Shown one piece after another: positions 1-9,031 of a stretch of 64,000 nt of DNA. Position 1 is the stretch's first letter, and each line of letters begins with the position of its first letter. The position numbers and the translations under genes are program-made. This stretch comes from Herbaspirillum sp. LeCh32-8. Its GTDB lineage: Bacteria > Pseudomonadota > Gammaproteobacteria > Burkholderiales > Burkholderiaceae_D. The stretch covers positions 1-64,000 of the forward strand of contig NZ_JAGIPZ010000008.1 of assembly GCF_017814915.1 (NCBI RefSeq). Direction: 5' to 3'. The notes under the pieces were generated by a model. The model saw only the letters and a program-made list of their open reading frames with translations, did not search any database and had not been told where the DNA came from.

Positions 1-111
1 ACCGGCAGCGGCCTGACCCAGACCCTGACGGTCTACGGCCAGATCCCGGCCTCGCAGACTCCGCTGGCCGGCGCTTATTCGGATACCGTTACCGTCACGC
101 TGACCTACTGA
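1..111 (+). CDS. Csu-type fimbrial / spore coat U domain protein, C-terminal end (partial)
   Basis: Only the last 36 codons are in the window, ending in TGA at 109-111. The tail ends with the pattern G-A-Y-S-D-T-V-T-V-T-L-T-Y. This is the characteristic last beta strand of spore coat U (SCPU) domain proteins, the subunits of Csu-type chaperone-usher pili. Such proteins are exported and assembled on the surface by a periplasmic chaperone and an outer membrane usher. The rest of the gene and any usher or chaperone partners lie to the left, so the assignment rests on this short tail and the exact subunit cannot be named. Confidence 0.6.
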   Translation, partial: TGSGLTQTLTVYGQIPASQTPLAGAYSDTVTVTLTY

Positions 112-229
112 TTGAATTGACTGAATTGAAGTGATGGCGACCGGATAGTACGATCGCCTGCAGGAAATCCCGGAGGGGTCCGGGATGCAAGACGCAAAGC
201 TGTATCGGGGGTTTTATCCTGAGGGGGAT

Positions 230-266
230 GCGGCGTACTTCGTGGGGAAGTACGCCGCTTTTTTTC
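230..266 (+). terminator. Rho-independent terminator of the fimbrial gene
   Basis: A perfect 11 bp stem (230-240 with 248-258) with a 7 nt loop is followed by eight T residues (259-266). It lies about 120 bp after the fimbrial stop codon and is oriented to end plus-strand transcription. Confidence 0.85.
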
Positions 267-292
267 GTGTGCTATCCCGGATGCGCAAAAAG

Positions 293-320
293 AAAAAGCC
301 CCGTTCTTGCGAACGGGGCT
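293..320 (-). terminator. Terminator copy in repeat unit 1
   Basis: The 10 bp stem agccccgttc/gaacggggct (297-306 with 311-320) has a TTGC loop. On the minus strand it is followed by a T-rich tract, since AAAAA lies at 293-297. It is one of three tandem terminators behind the tRNA genes. Confidence 0.8.
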
Positions 321-454
321 TTTGTCTGGCGGAGTGGACGGGGCTCTCCTACTCAAGCGCAGGCCGCGGAATCGCCTGCAAGCGATTCCCTTCTCGCCCC
401 GCCGGGAGCCGCGCAGGCGGCTCCCTCCGCTCCGCGTTTTTGCTGCGCAAAAAG

Positions 455-482
455 AAAAAGCCCCGTTCTTGCGAACGGGGCT
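455..482 (-). terminator. Terminator copy in repeat unit 2
   Basis: The stem (459-468 with 473-482) has the same sequence as the unit 1 copy, again with a TTGC loop and a T tract on the minus strand. Confidence 0.8.
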
Positions 483-617
483 TTTTGTCTGGCGGAGTGG
501 ACGGGGCTCGCCTGCACGAGCGCAGGCCGCGGAATCGCTTGCAAGCGATTCCCTTCTCGCCCCGCCGGGAGCCGCGCAGGCGGCTCCCTCCACTCCGCAT
601 TTTTGCTGCGCAAAAAG

Positions 618-645
618 AAAAAGCCCTGTTCTTGCGAACAGGGCT
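618..645 (-). terminator. Terminator directly downstream of tRNA-Asp
   Basis: The stem agccctgttc/gaacagggct (622-631 with 636-645) has a TTGC loop and, on the minus strand, a following T tract. Relative to the other two copies one G:C pair has become A:T on both arms. This compensatory change implies that the hairpin, not just the sequence, is kept. Confidence 0.85.
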
Positions 646-651
646 TTTATC

Positions 652-728
652 TGGCGGAGTGGACGGGGCTCGAACCCGCGACCCCCGGCGTGACAGGCCG
701 GTATTCTAACCAACTGAACTACCACTCC
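652..728 (-). tRNA. tRNA-Asp (GTC)
   Basis: The minus-strand product is 77 nt, begins GGAGTGG, has anticodon GTC in a CTGTCAC loop, carries the GGTTCGAGCC T-arm, and ends in an encoded CCA. It closely resembles other bacterial tRNA-Asp. It follows tRNA-Val on the same strand and is followed by the repeat and terminator array. Confidence 0.97.
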
Positions 729-752
729 TAAACTGGTTTTAACTGCTGGTGC

Positions 753-828
753 TGGTGGGCGCTGAGAGGCTCGAACTCCCGACCTAAGCCTTGTAAGGGC
801 TCCGCTCTACCAACTGAGCTAAGCGCCC
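753..828 (-). tRNA. tRNA-Val (TAC)
   Basis: The minus-strand product is 76 nt with a GGGCGCT acceptor strand, the TAGCTCAGTTGGTAGAGC D-arm, anticodon TAC in a CTTACAA loop, and an encoded CCA. It lies between hupB and tRNA-Asp on the same strand. Confidence 0.97.
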
Positions 829-874
829 GGCTACCTTAACAGTCTGTCGCTGTGTCAGCAGCGACGAAAGACAA

Positions 875-1147
875 TTATTTTATAGCATCTTTCAGCGCTT
901 TACCAGCTTTAAATTTAGGAACTTTCGCTGCCTTGATCTTGATGGCGGCGCCGGTCTGCGGATTACGGCCGGTACGGGCCGCACGCTTGCCGACTGCGAA
1001 GGTGCCGAAACCCACCAGGGTCACGGTGCCGTTCTTCTTCAGCGTGGTCTTCACCGCGCCGATGAATGCGTCCACCGCGCGACCGGCTGCGGCCTTGGAG
1101 ATATCTGCCTGGCCGGCAATGTGTTCAATCAGTTCGCCTTTATTCAC
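875..1147 (-). CDS. hupB: DNA-binding protein HU-beta
   Basis: HU is a small dimeric nucleoid protein that bends DNA without sequence specificity. The 90-residue length is typical. The N-terminal helices begin [12 protein letters not shown] and the family signature [18 protein letters not shown] lies in the DNA-binding arm region. It is followed on the same strand by tRNA-Val after 46 bp and preceded by lon, whose own terminator lies between them, so hupB probably has its own promoter in the roughly 220 bp upstream. The lon-hupB order is common in proteobacteria. HU subtype is assigned from this synteny. Confidence 0.96.
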   Translation of the reverse strand: MNKGELIEHIAGQADISKAAAGRAVDAFIGAVKTTLKKNGTVTLVGFGTFAVGKRAARTGRNPQTGAAIKIKAAKVPKFKAGKALKDAIK

Positions 1148-1365
1148 TTATGCCCCTTGTCCATTAAGTTTGGTTTTGAGTGACAGCGTTTGCGACTCAA
1201 CGACAGAGCCCCCTTCACCGTCGCTTGCCTTACGGAAAATTTCCGCAGCGGCTATTAAACAAGCCGCAAAACCAGGTGTCAAGCGGCTTTCCGCCATTTG
1301 CAGTGATTTTCAGAGGCGACCGGCATTTTCCTGACGGAAATCAACCCAGCGCACCGCACCGGCAA

Positions 1366-1392
1366 GAAAAAAGCGCCTCCGAAGAGGCGCTT
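1366..1392 (-). terminator. Terminator of lon
   Basis: The perfect 9 bp stem aagcgcctc/gaggcgctt (1371-1379 with 1384-1392) has a CGAA tetraloop. On the minus strand it is followed by a T run (A residues at 1367-1372). It lies 31 bp past the lon stop. Confidence 0.9.
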
Positions 1393-1423
1393 TCAATTTG
1401 CAGCGAAATGAAACGAGGCAGGC

Positions 1424-3832
1424 TTAGTGCTTCACCACCGGATCGGTCGCGCCGTCCTTTGGTGCGACCGCCGAGTCGACAATGGCTTCATCTTCCGGCA
1501 ACGGAGCCGGTTGACGCTCCAGCGCGACTTCCAGCACCTTGTCGATCCAACGCACCGGGATGATCTCCAGCTTGTTCTTGACGTTGTCCGGAATGTCGGC
1601 CAGGTCCTTCACGTTCTGCTCGGGGATCAACACGGTCTTGATACCGCCGCGATGCGCCGCCAGCAGTTTTTCCTTCAGACCGCCGATGGGCAGCACTTCG
1701 CCGCGCAAGGTGATTTCACCGGTCATCGCAACGTCCGAACGCACCGGGATGCCGCTGAAGATCGACACCAACGCCGTGGTCATCGCGATACCGGCGGACG
1801 GACCATCCTTGGGCGTCGCGCCTTCCGGCACGTGAATGTGGATGTCGCTCTTCTCGAACACCTCATTCTTGATGCCCAACTTGCGGGCACGGCTGCGCAC
1901 CACAGTGCGGGCCGCCTCGATCGACTCCTTCATCACGTCGCCCAGTGTACCGGTGCGGATGATCTGGCCCTTGCCGGGCATGTTGACCGCTTCGATGGTC
2001 AGCAGGTCGCCGCCCACTTCGGTCCACGCCAGGCCGACCACCTGGCCGATCTGATTTTCCTTCTCGGCGATGCCGAAGTCGAAACGACGCACGCCCAGGA
2101 ACTTGTCGAGGTTGCGCGAGGTGACGGTGACCTTCTTCTCCTGCTTCTTCAGCAGCAGCAGCTTGACCACCTTGCGGCAGATCTTCGAGACTTCGCGCTC
2201 CAGCGAACGCACACCGGCTTCACGTGTGTAGTAGCGGATGATGTCGCGGATCGCCGATTCGGCGACGTTGATTTCACCTTCCTTCAGGCCGTTGTTCTTG
2301 ATCTGCTTGGGCAGCAGGTAACGCTGCGCAATGCTGGTCTTCTCGTCCTCGGTGTAACCCGACAGGCGGATCACTTCCATCCGGTCCAGCAGCGCCGGCG
2401 GGATGTTGAACGAGTTCGACGTTGCCACGAACATCACATCCGACAGGTCGAAGTCGACTTCGATGTAGTGGTCCGAGAACGTGTGGTTCTGCTCAGGATC
2501 CAGCACTTCCAGCAAGGCCGACGACGGGTCGCCACGGAAGTCCATGCCCAGCTTGTCGATTTCGTCGAGCAGGAACAGCGGATTGCGCACGCCGACCTTG
2601 GCCAGGCTTTGCAGGATCTTGCCCGGCATGGAGCCGATGTAGGTACGACGATGGCCGCGGATCTCGGCTTCGTCACGCACGCCGCCCAGCGCCATACGCA
2701 CGAACTTGCGGTTCGTGGCACGGGCGATCGACTGACCCAGCGAAGTCTTGCCCACGCCCGGAGGACCCACGAAGCACAGGATCGGCGCCTTCAGCTTGTC
2801 CACGCGCTGCTGCACGGCGAGATATTCGAGGATGCGTTCCTTGACTTTCTCCAGGCCATAGTGATCGCCTTCCAACACCTTTTCGGCGTTGGGCAGGTCG
2901 TTGTTGACCTTGGACTTCTTCTTCCAAGGCAAGCCGACCAGCGTATCGATGTAGTTGCGCACGACCGTGGCCTCGGCCGACATGGGCGACATCAGCTTGA
3001 GCTTCTTCAGCTCGCCCTGCGCCTTTTCCAGCGCTTCCTTGGGCATCTTCGCCCCGAGGATCTTCTTTTCCAGCTCTTCCAGGTCGGCGCCGTCTTCGCC
3101 TTCGCCGAGCTCCTTCTGGATCGCCTTGACCTGCTCGTTCAGGTAATACTCGCGCTGCGACTTTTCCATCTGGCGCTTGACGCGGCCGCGGATGCGCTTT
3201 TCCACCTGCAGGATGTCGAGTTCGCCTTCCAGCTGGCCGAGCAGGTGCTCGTAGCGCTTGGCGACGTTGAAGATCTCCAGGATGACCTGCTTCTGTTCCA
3301 GCTTCAGCGGCAGATGCGCGGCGATGGTGTCGGCCAGGCGACCAGCGTCATCGATGCCGGCCAGCGAGGTCAGGATCTCGGGCGGGATCTTCTTGTTCAG
3401 TTTCACGTACTGGTCGAACTGCTGCACGATGGTGCGGCGCATGGCTTCGACTTCCGCCTCGTCGCCCTGCTCGGATTCCACCGGTGTCAGGTCGGCGACG
3501 AAATGGGTCTCCAGTTCGCTGATGTGATGAATGCGTGCGCGCTGCGCGCCTTCGACCAGCACCTTGACGGTGCCGTCGGGCAGCTTCAGCATTTGCAGGA
3601 TGTTGGCGACGCAACCGATTTCATAGATGTCGTCAGCCGAAGGCTCATCCTTAGCGGCCGCTTTCTGGGCCGCGAGCATGATGCTCTTGCCTTGCTCCAT
3701 GGCCGCTTCCAGCGCCTTGATCGACTTTGGGCGGCCGACGAAGAGCGGAATCACCATGTGCGGGAAGACAACCACATCCCGTAACGGCAACAGCGGCAAT
3801 TGCGATTGTTCTGTGAGTATTGGAGTCGTCAT
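1424..3832 (-). CDS. lon: ATP-dependent Lon protease
   Basis: Lon is a cytoplasmic hexameric AAA+ serine protease that degrades misfolded and selected regulatory proteins. The 802-residue protein has the N-terminal substrate domain (about 10-205), a coiled-coil segment, and an AAA+ module with Walker A GPPGVGKT at 356-363 and Walker B LLDEID at 421-426. The protease domain holds catalytic Ser679 in PKDGPSAG and Lys722; all these positions match the E. coli numbering. I chose the ATG at 3832 because the protein then begins MTTPILTEQSQLPLLPLRD as in the family; an upstream in-frame ATG would add 19 unrelated residues. It is downstream of clpX on the same strand, with a terminator between. Confidence 0.98.
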   Translation of the reverse strand: MTTPILTEQSQLPLLPLRDVVVFPHMVIPLFVGRPKSIKALEAAMEQGKSIMLAAQKAAAKDEPSADDIYEIGCVANILQMLKLPDGTVKVLVEGAQRARIHHISELETHFVADLTPVESEQGDEAEVEAMRRTIVQQFDQYVKLNKKIPPEILTSLAGIDDAGRLADTIAAHLPLKLEQKQVILEIFNVAKRYEHLLGQLEGELDILQVEKRIRGRVKRQMEKSQREYYLNEQVKAIQKELGEGEDGADLEELEKKILGAKMPKEALEKAQGELKKLKLMSPMSAEATVVRNYIDTLVGLPWKKKSKVNNDLPNAEKVLEGDHYGLEKVKERILEYLAVQQRVDKLKAPILCFVGPPGVGKTSLGQSIARATNRKFVRMALGGVRDEAEIRGHRRTYIGSMPGKILQSLAKVGVRNPLFLLDEIDKLGMDFRGDPSSALLEVLDPEQNHTFSDHYIEVDFDLSDVMFVATSNSFNIPPALLDRMEVIRLSGYTEDEKTSIAQRYLLPKQIKNNGLKEGEINVAESAIRDIIRYYTREAGVRSLEREVSKICRKVVKLLLLKKQEKKVTVTSRNLDKFLGVRRFDFGIAEKENQIGQVVGLAWTEVGGDLLTIEAVNMPGKGQIIRTGTLGDVMKESIEAARTVVRSRARKLGIKNEVFEKSDIHIHVPEGATPKDGPSAGIAMTTALVSIFSGIPVRSDVAMTGEITLRGEVLPIGGLKEKLLAAHRGGIKTVLIPEQNVKDLADIPDNVKNKLEIIPVRWIDKVLEVALERQPAPLPEDEAIVDSAVAPKDGATDPVVKH

Positions 3833-3945
3833 GGCGGGCCTTATCAATGAATACTGTGAATGATGTTGGCACGAGTGATCAAAACACAAGTCCGGCAGAG
3901 CTAAAAAATCACGGCCGGAAGACCGATGTCACAATCACAACAAAA

Positions 3946-3983
3946 TAAAAAAGCCACACACGAAGTCTCCTCCGGGTGGCTTT
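3946..3983 (-). terminator. Probable terminator of clpX
   Basis: An 8 bp stem aaagccac/gtggcttt (3950-3957 with 3976-3983) encloses an 18 nt loop, followed on the minus strand by a T-rich run (A-rich at 3943-3952). The loop is long, so efficiency is uncertain. Confidence 0.6.
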
Positions 3984-4120
3984 ACGATGGAAGCCAGAGT
4001 AAATTCCGCCGGCTCATTTTACCGCTTTCGCGATTACCGGACTGTGGTGCGGCCTTTTCTGCACGATGCGGCGCACTTCCATGCACCGCACCACTGCTCC
4101 TTCGGTAAACCCGCGCGCAA

Positions 4121-5386
4121 TCAGGCGCCGGCCACCTTCGGCTGGTCGTGGTAGATCATCAGCGGCTTGGCGCCGTTGGTGATGGTGTTCTCGTCGACCA
4201 CGACTTTGGCCACGTTCTGCTGGCTGGGCAATTCGTACATCACATCAAGCAAGGCGTGTTCCAGAATCGAGCGCAAGCCGCGCGCGCCAGTCTTGCGCGC
4301 CAGCGCCTTCTTGGCGATGGCATGCATGGCAGCCGGACGGATTTCCAGCTCCGCGCCTTCCATCTGCAACAGCTTTGCGTACTGCTTGATCAGGGCGTTC
4401 TTCGGCTCGATCAGGATCTGGATCAGGGCTTCTTCATCCAGCTCGTTGAGCGTGGCGATCACCGGCAGACGGCCGACCAGTTCGGGAATCAGGCCGAACT
4501 TGACCAGGTCTTCCGGCTCGGCGCCAAGCAGCACCTCGGAATTGCTCTTCTGCGACTGGCTCTTCACGCTGGCCGAGAAGCCGATGCCGCTCTTCTCGGA
4601 GCGGTCGGAAATGATCTTGGCCAGGCCGTCGAACGCGCCGCCGCAGATGAACATGATGTTGGTCGTGTCGATCTGGACGAAGTCCTGATTCGGGTGCTTG
4701 CGGCCGCCTTGCGGGGGCACCGATGCCATGGTGCCTTCGATCAGCTTCAGCAGCGCCTGCTGCACGCCTTCGCCGGACACGTCGCGGGTAATCGACGGGT
4801 TGTCCGACTTGCGGGAAATCTTGTCGATCTCGTCGATGTAGACGATGCCCTTCTGGGCCTTCTCGACTTCGTAATTGCAGTTCTGCAGCAGCTTCTGAAT
4901 GATGTTCTCGACGTCTTCGCCGACGTAGCCGGCTTCGGTCAGCGTGGTCGCATCGGCGATCACGAACGGCACATTCAGCATGCGCGCCAAGGTCTGCGCC
5001 AGCAGCGTCTTGCCCGAGCCGGTAGGACCGACCAGCAGGATGTTGCTCTTGGCCAGCTCGACGTCATCCTTCTTGCCCAGATGCTTCAGGCGCTTGTAGT
5101 GGTTGTACACCGCCACCGACAGGATGCGCTTGGCGGTGGACTGCCCGATCACGTACTGATCCAGCAGGTCGCAGATTTCCTGCGGGGTCGGCAGATCCGA
5201 CTTGGCGCCCGGCACTGCTTCCACGCTGGCGGCTTCATCACGGATGATGTCGTTGCACAGGTCGATGCATTCGTCGCAGATGAAGACCGAAGGGCCGGCG
5301 ATCAGCTTTTTGACTTCGTGCTGGCTTTTGCCGCAGAAGGAGCAATAAAGCAACTTTTCGCCGCTGGAGGATTTTTTCTCAGACAT
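4121..5386 (-). CDS. clpX: ATP-dependent Clp protease ATP-binding subunit ClpX
   Basis: ClpX is the AAA+ unfoldase that selects substrates and threads them into ClpP. The 421-residue protein has the N-terminal C4 zinc-binding domain (Cys15, Cys18, Cys37, Cys40) and Walker A GPTGSGKT (120-127). Walker B is IDEID (184-188), the RKH pore loop is at 229-231, and the IGF loop (268-270) docks on ClpP. It follows clpP on the same strand with a gap of about 240 bp that contains a terminator, so it may have a separate promoter. All key residues are present. Confidence 0.98.
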   Translation of the reverse strand: MSEKKSSSGEKLLYCSFCGKSQHEVKKLIAGPSVFICDECIDLCNDIIRDEAASVEAVPGAKSDLPTPQEICDLLDQYVIGQSTAKRILSVAVYNHYKRLKHLGKKDDVELAKSNILLVGPTGSGKTLLAQTLARMLNVPFVIADATTLTEAGYVGEDVENIIQKLLQNCNYEVEKAQKGIVYIDEIDKISRKSDNPSITRDVSGEGVQQALLKLIEGTMASVPPQGGRKHPNQDFVQIDTTNIMFICGGAFDGLAKIISDRSEKSGIGFSASVKSQSQKSNSEVLLGAEPEDLVKFGLIPELVGRLPVIATLNELDEEALIQILIEPKNALIKQYAKLLQMEGAELEIRPAAMHAIAKKALARKTGARGLRSILEHALLDVMYELPSQQNVAKVVVDENTITNGAKPLMIYHDQPKVAGA

Positions 5387-5565
5387 AGAGCTACAAGGAT
5401 AGAAGTTACGACTTGATCATACCCGCGAAATGCGAATTCGTCACGGCTTGGTCATTTTTCGACGCCATCGCTTGATTCCGGTTCGCTTCCTGACAGTTAT
5501 ATGTCATCGACACCCCGATTTATCAAGAAAACAGAGCCCGAAAAGCCTCTCTTTGCGAAATTCGC

Positions 5566-5605
5566 CAAAAAAAATGCCCGAACAGCAATTTGCCCGGGCA
5601 TTTTT
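5566..5605 (-). terminator. Terminator after clpP
   Basis: The 9 bp stem aaatgcccg/cgggcattt (5572-5580 with 5595-5603) is flanked by A-rich and T-rich tracts on both sides. On the minus strand it ends the tig-clpP transcript before clpX. Confidence 0.85.
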
Positions 5606-5628
5606 GCGACTTTTACCGCAATGCAAGC

Positions 5629-6255
5629 TCAACCGCGCTCGGTCAGCACCTTGTCGATCAAGCCATATTCCACGGCGGCGTCGGCCGACATGAAGTTGTC
5701 GCGATCGGTGTCGCGCGCGATCTTTTCGACGTCCTGGCCGGTACGTTCGGCCAGGATGCCGTTCAGGCGTTCGCGCAGGTACAGGATTTCACGCGCCTGG
5801 ATCTCGATATCGGACGCCTGGCCCTGGGCGCCGCCCAGAGGCTGGTGAATCATGATGCGAGAGTTCGGCAGCGAGAAACGCTTGCCCTTGGCGCCGGCGG
5901 CCAGCAGGAAAGCGCCCATGGAGGCGGCCAGGCCCGTGCACAGCGTCGACACTTGCGGCTTGATGAACTGCATCGTGTCGAAGATCGCCATGCCGGCCGA
6001 CACCGAACCGCCCGGCGAGTTGATGTACAGCGAGATGTCCTTGTCAGGATTTTCGCTTTCCAGGAACAACAACTGGGCGACGATCACGTTGGCGGTTGCA
6101 TCATTGACCGGTCCGACCAGGAAAATGATGCGTTCCTTCAGCAGGCGCGAGTAAATGTCATACGCGCGCTCGCCGCGGCCGCTCTGTTCAATCACCATCG
6201 GCACCATGCCGAGCATTTGCGTGTCCAGTGCAGAACCTCTGATCAGACCTGTCAT
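5629..6255 (-). CDS. clpP: ATP-dependent Clp protease proteolytic subunit ClpP
   Basis: ClpP forms the tetradecameric serine protease chamber that works with ClpX or ClpA. The 208-residue protein has the catalytic triad Ser112 (in AASMGAF), His137 (in MIHQP) and Asp186 (in RDNF). A short N-terminal propeptide region precedes MVPMVIEQ. A Leu replaces the more usual Gln in the segment CTGLAASMG just before the nucleophile, probably a harmless variant. It lies 52 bp after tig and is likely cotranscribed with it. Confidence 0.98.
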   Translation of the reverse strand: MTGLIRGSALDTQMLGMVPMVIEQSGRGERAYDIYSRLLKERIIFLVGPVNDATANVIVAQLLFLESENPDKDISLYINSPGGSVSAGMAIFDTMQFIKPQVSTLCTGLAASMGAFLLAAGAKGKRFSLPNSRIMIHQPLGGAQGQASDIEIQAREILYLRERLNGILAERTGQDVEKIARDTDRDNFMSADAAVEYGLIDKVLTERG

Positions 6256-6307
6256 GTGTGCATCCTTAGCGTAAAAATGTTTTCCGATACTACGCGAGAA
6301 AACCCGA

Positions 6308-7657
6308 TTACGCTTGCGTCTGATTGCCCATCAGTTCGTCGAACGAAACCGGCTTTTCCGAAACCTTGGCTTTGCCGAGAACGTAGTTGACGACGTTTTC
6401 TTCCAAAACAAGAGCTTCGACTTCGGCCAGGCGGCGACGGTCGGAGAAGTAGTACTTCAGGACTTGCTGCGGATCTTCGTAGCTTTGGGCGAAGTCTTCG
6501 ATCTGCGCCTTCACTTGATCTTCGGTGGCTTCCAGCTTGTTGGTCTTGACCACTTCAGCCAGGATCAGGCCCAGGCGAACGCGACGTTCAGCCTGTGCGG
6601 TGAACAGTTCGCGCGGCAGTTGCATGACCTTCGGATCCATGCCGCGTTGCGCCATGTCCTGCTTGGCCATTTCGGCCAGGCGCTCGACGTCCTGCTCGAT
6701 CAGGGCCTTCGGCACTTCCAGGTCGCTGGCCTTGATCAGGGCGTTCATCACGCTGTCCTTGGTCTGGGCCTTGGTGCGGGCAGTGACTTCGCGCTCCAGG
6801 TTCTTCTTGATGTCTTCGCGCATCTTGGTCAGGTCGCCGTCTTCGATGCCCAGCGATTGGGCGAAGACTGCGTCGACTTCAGGCATGTGCGCCCATTCGA
6901 CCTTCTTCAGGGTGATGGTGAATTCGGCGGTCTTGCCGGCTACATCCTTGCCGTGGTAGTCCTCGGGGAATGCCAGCGGGAACGACTTCGACTCGCCGAC
7001 CTTCAGGCCGATGGTGGCTGCTTCGAATTCCGGCAGCATGCGGCCTTCGCCCAGCACGAACGGGAAGTTGTCGGCCTTGCCGCCCTGGAATTCCACGCCG
7101 TCAATCTTGCCGACGAAGTCCACGGTCACGCGGTCGCCGTTTTGTGCGGACTGATCAGCACCGCCGTCGCCGTGCGCGCCTTGCTCACCCTTGACGTGGT
7201 AGTGCACGCGCTGCTTGCGCAGGATATCGATGGTCTTGTCGATTTCAGCGTCGGACACCGATGCCACGGTCTTCTCGACTTCAGCGCCGGTCAGGTCGCC
7301 GACAGCCACTTCCGGATAGACTTCGAAGGTGGCGTTGAACGCCAGCTGGCCTTCGCCGGCTTCTTCGCTGGTCTTCGGTTCGATCGACGGGAAACCGGCC
7401 ACGCGCAGGTTGTTTTCCACAGCGGCGTCATTGAAGGCGCGGCCAACCTTGTCGTTCAGGACTTCGGTTTCAACTTGGTAGCCGAACTGGGCGGCAACCA
7501 TCTTCATCGGCACTTTACCCGGACGGAAACCCGGCGCCTTGGCGGTACGGGCACGCACCTTCAGGCGCTTTTCCACTTCAGCCTGAACATCGGCCAGCGG
7601 GAAAGACAGGGTCATACGACGTTCGAGTTTGCTCAGGGTTTCGACTGCAGTTGCCAT
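6308..7657 (-). CDS. tig: Trigger factor, ribosome-associated chaperone
   Basis: Trigger factor binds nascent chains at the ribosome exit tunnel and has peptidyl-prolyl isomerase activity. The 449-residue length is typical. The ribosome-docking signature GFRPGKVP is at 43-50, the FKBP-type PPIase domain spans roughly 165-250, and the remainder forms the helical C-terminal chaperone arms. It is first in the tig-clpP-clpX-lon-hupB run and therefore likely holds the main promoter, in the 269 bp gap before creA. Confidence 0.98.
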   Translation of the reverse strand: MATAVETLSKLERRMTLSFPLADVQAEVEKRLKVRARTAKAPGFRPGKVPMKMVAAQFGYQVETEVLNDKVGRAFNDAAVENNLRVAGFPSIEPKTSEEAGEGQLAFNATFEVYPEVAVGDLTGAEVEKTVASVSDAEIDKTIDILRKQRVHYHVKGEQGAHGDGGADQSAQNGDRVTVDFVGKIDGVEFQGGKADNFPFVLGEGRMLPEFEAATIGLKVGESKSFPLAFPEDYHGKDVAGKTAEFTITLKKVEWAHMPEVDAVFAQSLGIEDGDLTKMREDIKKNLEREVTARTKAQTKDSVMNALIKASDLEVPKALIEQDVERLAEMAKQDMAQRGMDPKVMQLPRELFTAQAERRVRLGLILAEVVKTNKLEATEDQVKAQIEDFAQSYEDPQQVLKYYFSDRRRLAEVEALVLEENVVNYVLGKAKVSEKPVSFDELMGNQTQA

Positions 7658-7926
7658 TTAAATCGTCCAAATAATTAAGAATTCTGTAAGCCGAGGCCCT
7701 CATCTCCCGTCTGCACCAATAAATTCCAGACGAAAAACGGCCAGCCCGACCGCGCTAAAGCTCGCTATTTTATACGCAAAAACCGCCGCGAGTCCAAAAT
7801 TGCCCTTGCCGCGCTGCAAACAAACGCGCAAGCCCGGCTGCGCCCCGCAACGCAAGGCTGGCGCGGGCTGCGGCGACGCCGCCCGTGCCGGTCATTGCGC
7901 CACGGCAAGCCGGGGGCAAAAACGCC

Positions 7927-8427
7927 CTACTTCACCGGGATCGGCGTCGACGCCGCCACCGGTACCGCCGTCACGGCGTTCATCGGGCTGCCGTCGATCA
8001 GCTTGTCGGAGTAAGTCAGGTAGACCAACGTATTGCGCTTGGGATCGACCACCCGCACCACATGCAGGCGCTTGAACAGGATCGACATGCGCTCGGTGAA
8101 CACATCCTCCTGCAGCGGCAGCTTGCCGTTGAACTGCAGCGTGGCCGTCACCTGGCGGCAGGCGATCGAGGCCTCGGCCTTGTCCTCGGCCAGCCCGACA
8201 CTGCCCTTGACGCCGCCAGTGCGCGCGCGTGACACATAGCAGGTCACGCCACCTACGCGCGGATCATCATAGGCCTCGATCACCACCCGGTCGTTCTTGC
8301 CCAGCCAGCGAAAGGCGGTGCTGACGTCAGCCAGCTCTTCGGCGGCCGCGCTGCCGGCAATGAAAGCGCCGGCGCACAGCATGGCGCAGCACAAGTACAG
8401 TGCGCGTTGTTTGAGATTGATGGACAT
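7927..8427 (-). CDS. creA: CreA family periplasmic protein
   Basis: The 166-residue protein has a Sec-type signal peptide (about 1-29, hydrophobic core then A-G-S-A-A-A before EELAD). The mature part matches the CreA family: the V-S-T-A-F-R-W-L-G start, the D-D-P-x-V-x-G-V-T-C-Y-V-S motif, and paired cysteines (TCYVS and SIACRQ) that could form a disulfide. The biochemical role of CreA is not known. It lies 27 bp after a DUF1653 gene on the same strand, probably in one transcript. The gene name is transferred from the family. Confidence 0.9.
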   Translation of the reverse strand: MSINLKQRALYLCCAMLCAGAFIAGSAAAEELADVSTAFRWLGKNDRVVIEAYDDPRVGGVTCYVSRARTGGVKGSVGLAEDKAEASIACRQVTATLQFNGKLPLQEDVFTERMSILFKRLHVVRVVDPKRNTLVYLTYSDKLIDGSPMNAVTAVPVAASTPIPVK

Positions 8428-8454
8428 GGAATGCCTGCGAAGGAAAGAAATGGA

Positions 8455-8649
8455 TCAGTCCGCGATCTTCTCGAAGCGCGGTACCTGCTTGCCGTCGACG
8501 TCGACCAGCTCATGAAACACCTCGCTGGGGCGTATCCACAGGCGGCCGTCGGCGGCGCGATAGACCACCATGGGCGACAGGTCGGACTCGAGAATGGCAT
8601 CGCCGACGAACTCGTAGATGCCGCCTTTGTAATGGCGATAGCGTGTCAT
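8455..8649 (-). CDS. DUF1653 domain protein
   Basis: This 64-residue protein consists almost entirely of a DUF1653 domain. It starts T-R-Y-R-H-Y-K-G-G-I-Y and carries the P-M-V-V-Y-R and L-W-I-R-P motifs and an F-E-K-I end. The fold is a small beta barrel of unknown function. I chose the ATG at 8649 because it places the domain at the N-terminus; in-frame ATGs at 8685 and further upstream would add unrelated residues, and no strong ribosome binding site decides. It is followed by creA. Confidence 0.82.
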   Translation of the reverse strand: MTRYRHYKGGIYEFVGDAILESDLSPMVVYRAADGRLWIRPSEVFHELVDVDGKQVPRFEKIAD

Positions 8650-8862
8650 GTGAACGGATGAAACCAAAGTGAACCGAGGCCGCATGATACCGTTTCCCCG
8701 CCCACGCCCGGCTCGCCGCGAAGCTTTCTGCAAAAAAACGGACATCGCCATCGGCTTGCAGTACAATAGCGCGCTTTACGAAATTGCTACCCGCATCGGT
8801 AGCGGCAAATCTGCAGCAACACTGCTCCCAGACTGCTATCGCGCCGATGTCCGACACCTTCA

Positions 8863-8949
8863 GCGAGGATGGCGAAATTGGTAGACGCACCAGGTTTAGG
8901 TCCTGACGCCAGCAATGGTGTGGGGGTTCGAGTCCCCCTCCTCGCACCA
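8863..8949 (+). tRNA. tRNA-Leu (TAG)
   Basis: This 87 nt class II tRNA has acceptor stem GCGAGGA/TCCTCGC, an extended variable arm, anticodon TAG in a TTTAGGT loop, the GGTTCGAGTCC T-arm, and an encoded ACCA end. Confidence 0.97.
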
Positions 8950-9031
8950 GACAATTCAATTCCCTGAATCCGCACACCGCTTTGCCCTGCACCGGGCACG
9001 GCGGTTTTCAGGTCACTTTCCAGGAACCGCC

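Larger units (their letters stand above)
282..651 (-). repeat. Tandem 162-163 bp repeats containing tRNA-Asp 3' end fragments and terminators
   Basis: Two full units (282-443 and 444-606) and the start of a third (607 onward, running into the real tRNA-Asp) share the same order. Each has a terminator hairpin, then a 20 nt copy of the 3' end of tRNA-Asp including CCA (327-346 and 490-509), then two further inverted repeats (stems ggaatcgc/gcgattcc and ggagccgc/gcggctcc). In the second unit the ggaatcgc hairpin is a perfect 22 bp palindrome. Read on the minus strand, the units are transcribed directly downstream of tRNA-Val and tRNA-Asp. The arrangement resembles the repeats after tyrT in Escherichia coli, which also carry the tRNA 3' end; function here is unknown. 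Confidence 0.85.

Noticed and set aside
327..509. tRNA 3'-end copies as attachment sites of an integrated element
   Set aside because: The copies are only 163 bp apart, in tandem, and no integrase or cargo lies between them, so a local tandem duplication fits better.
105..731. Several frames of 80-206 codons in the tRNA repeat region
   Set aside because: They repeat the same Arg/Ala/Gly-rich peptides because the DNA is repeated and run through tRNA and terminators. Protein coding is not supported, although a small product like that proposed for tyrT cannot be fully excluded.
1427..3784. A 785-codon plus-strand frame opposite lon
   Set aside because: It is the mirror of a highly conserved gene; no domain, signal or start site supports it.
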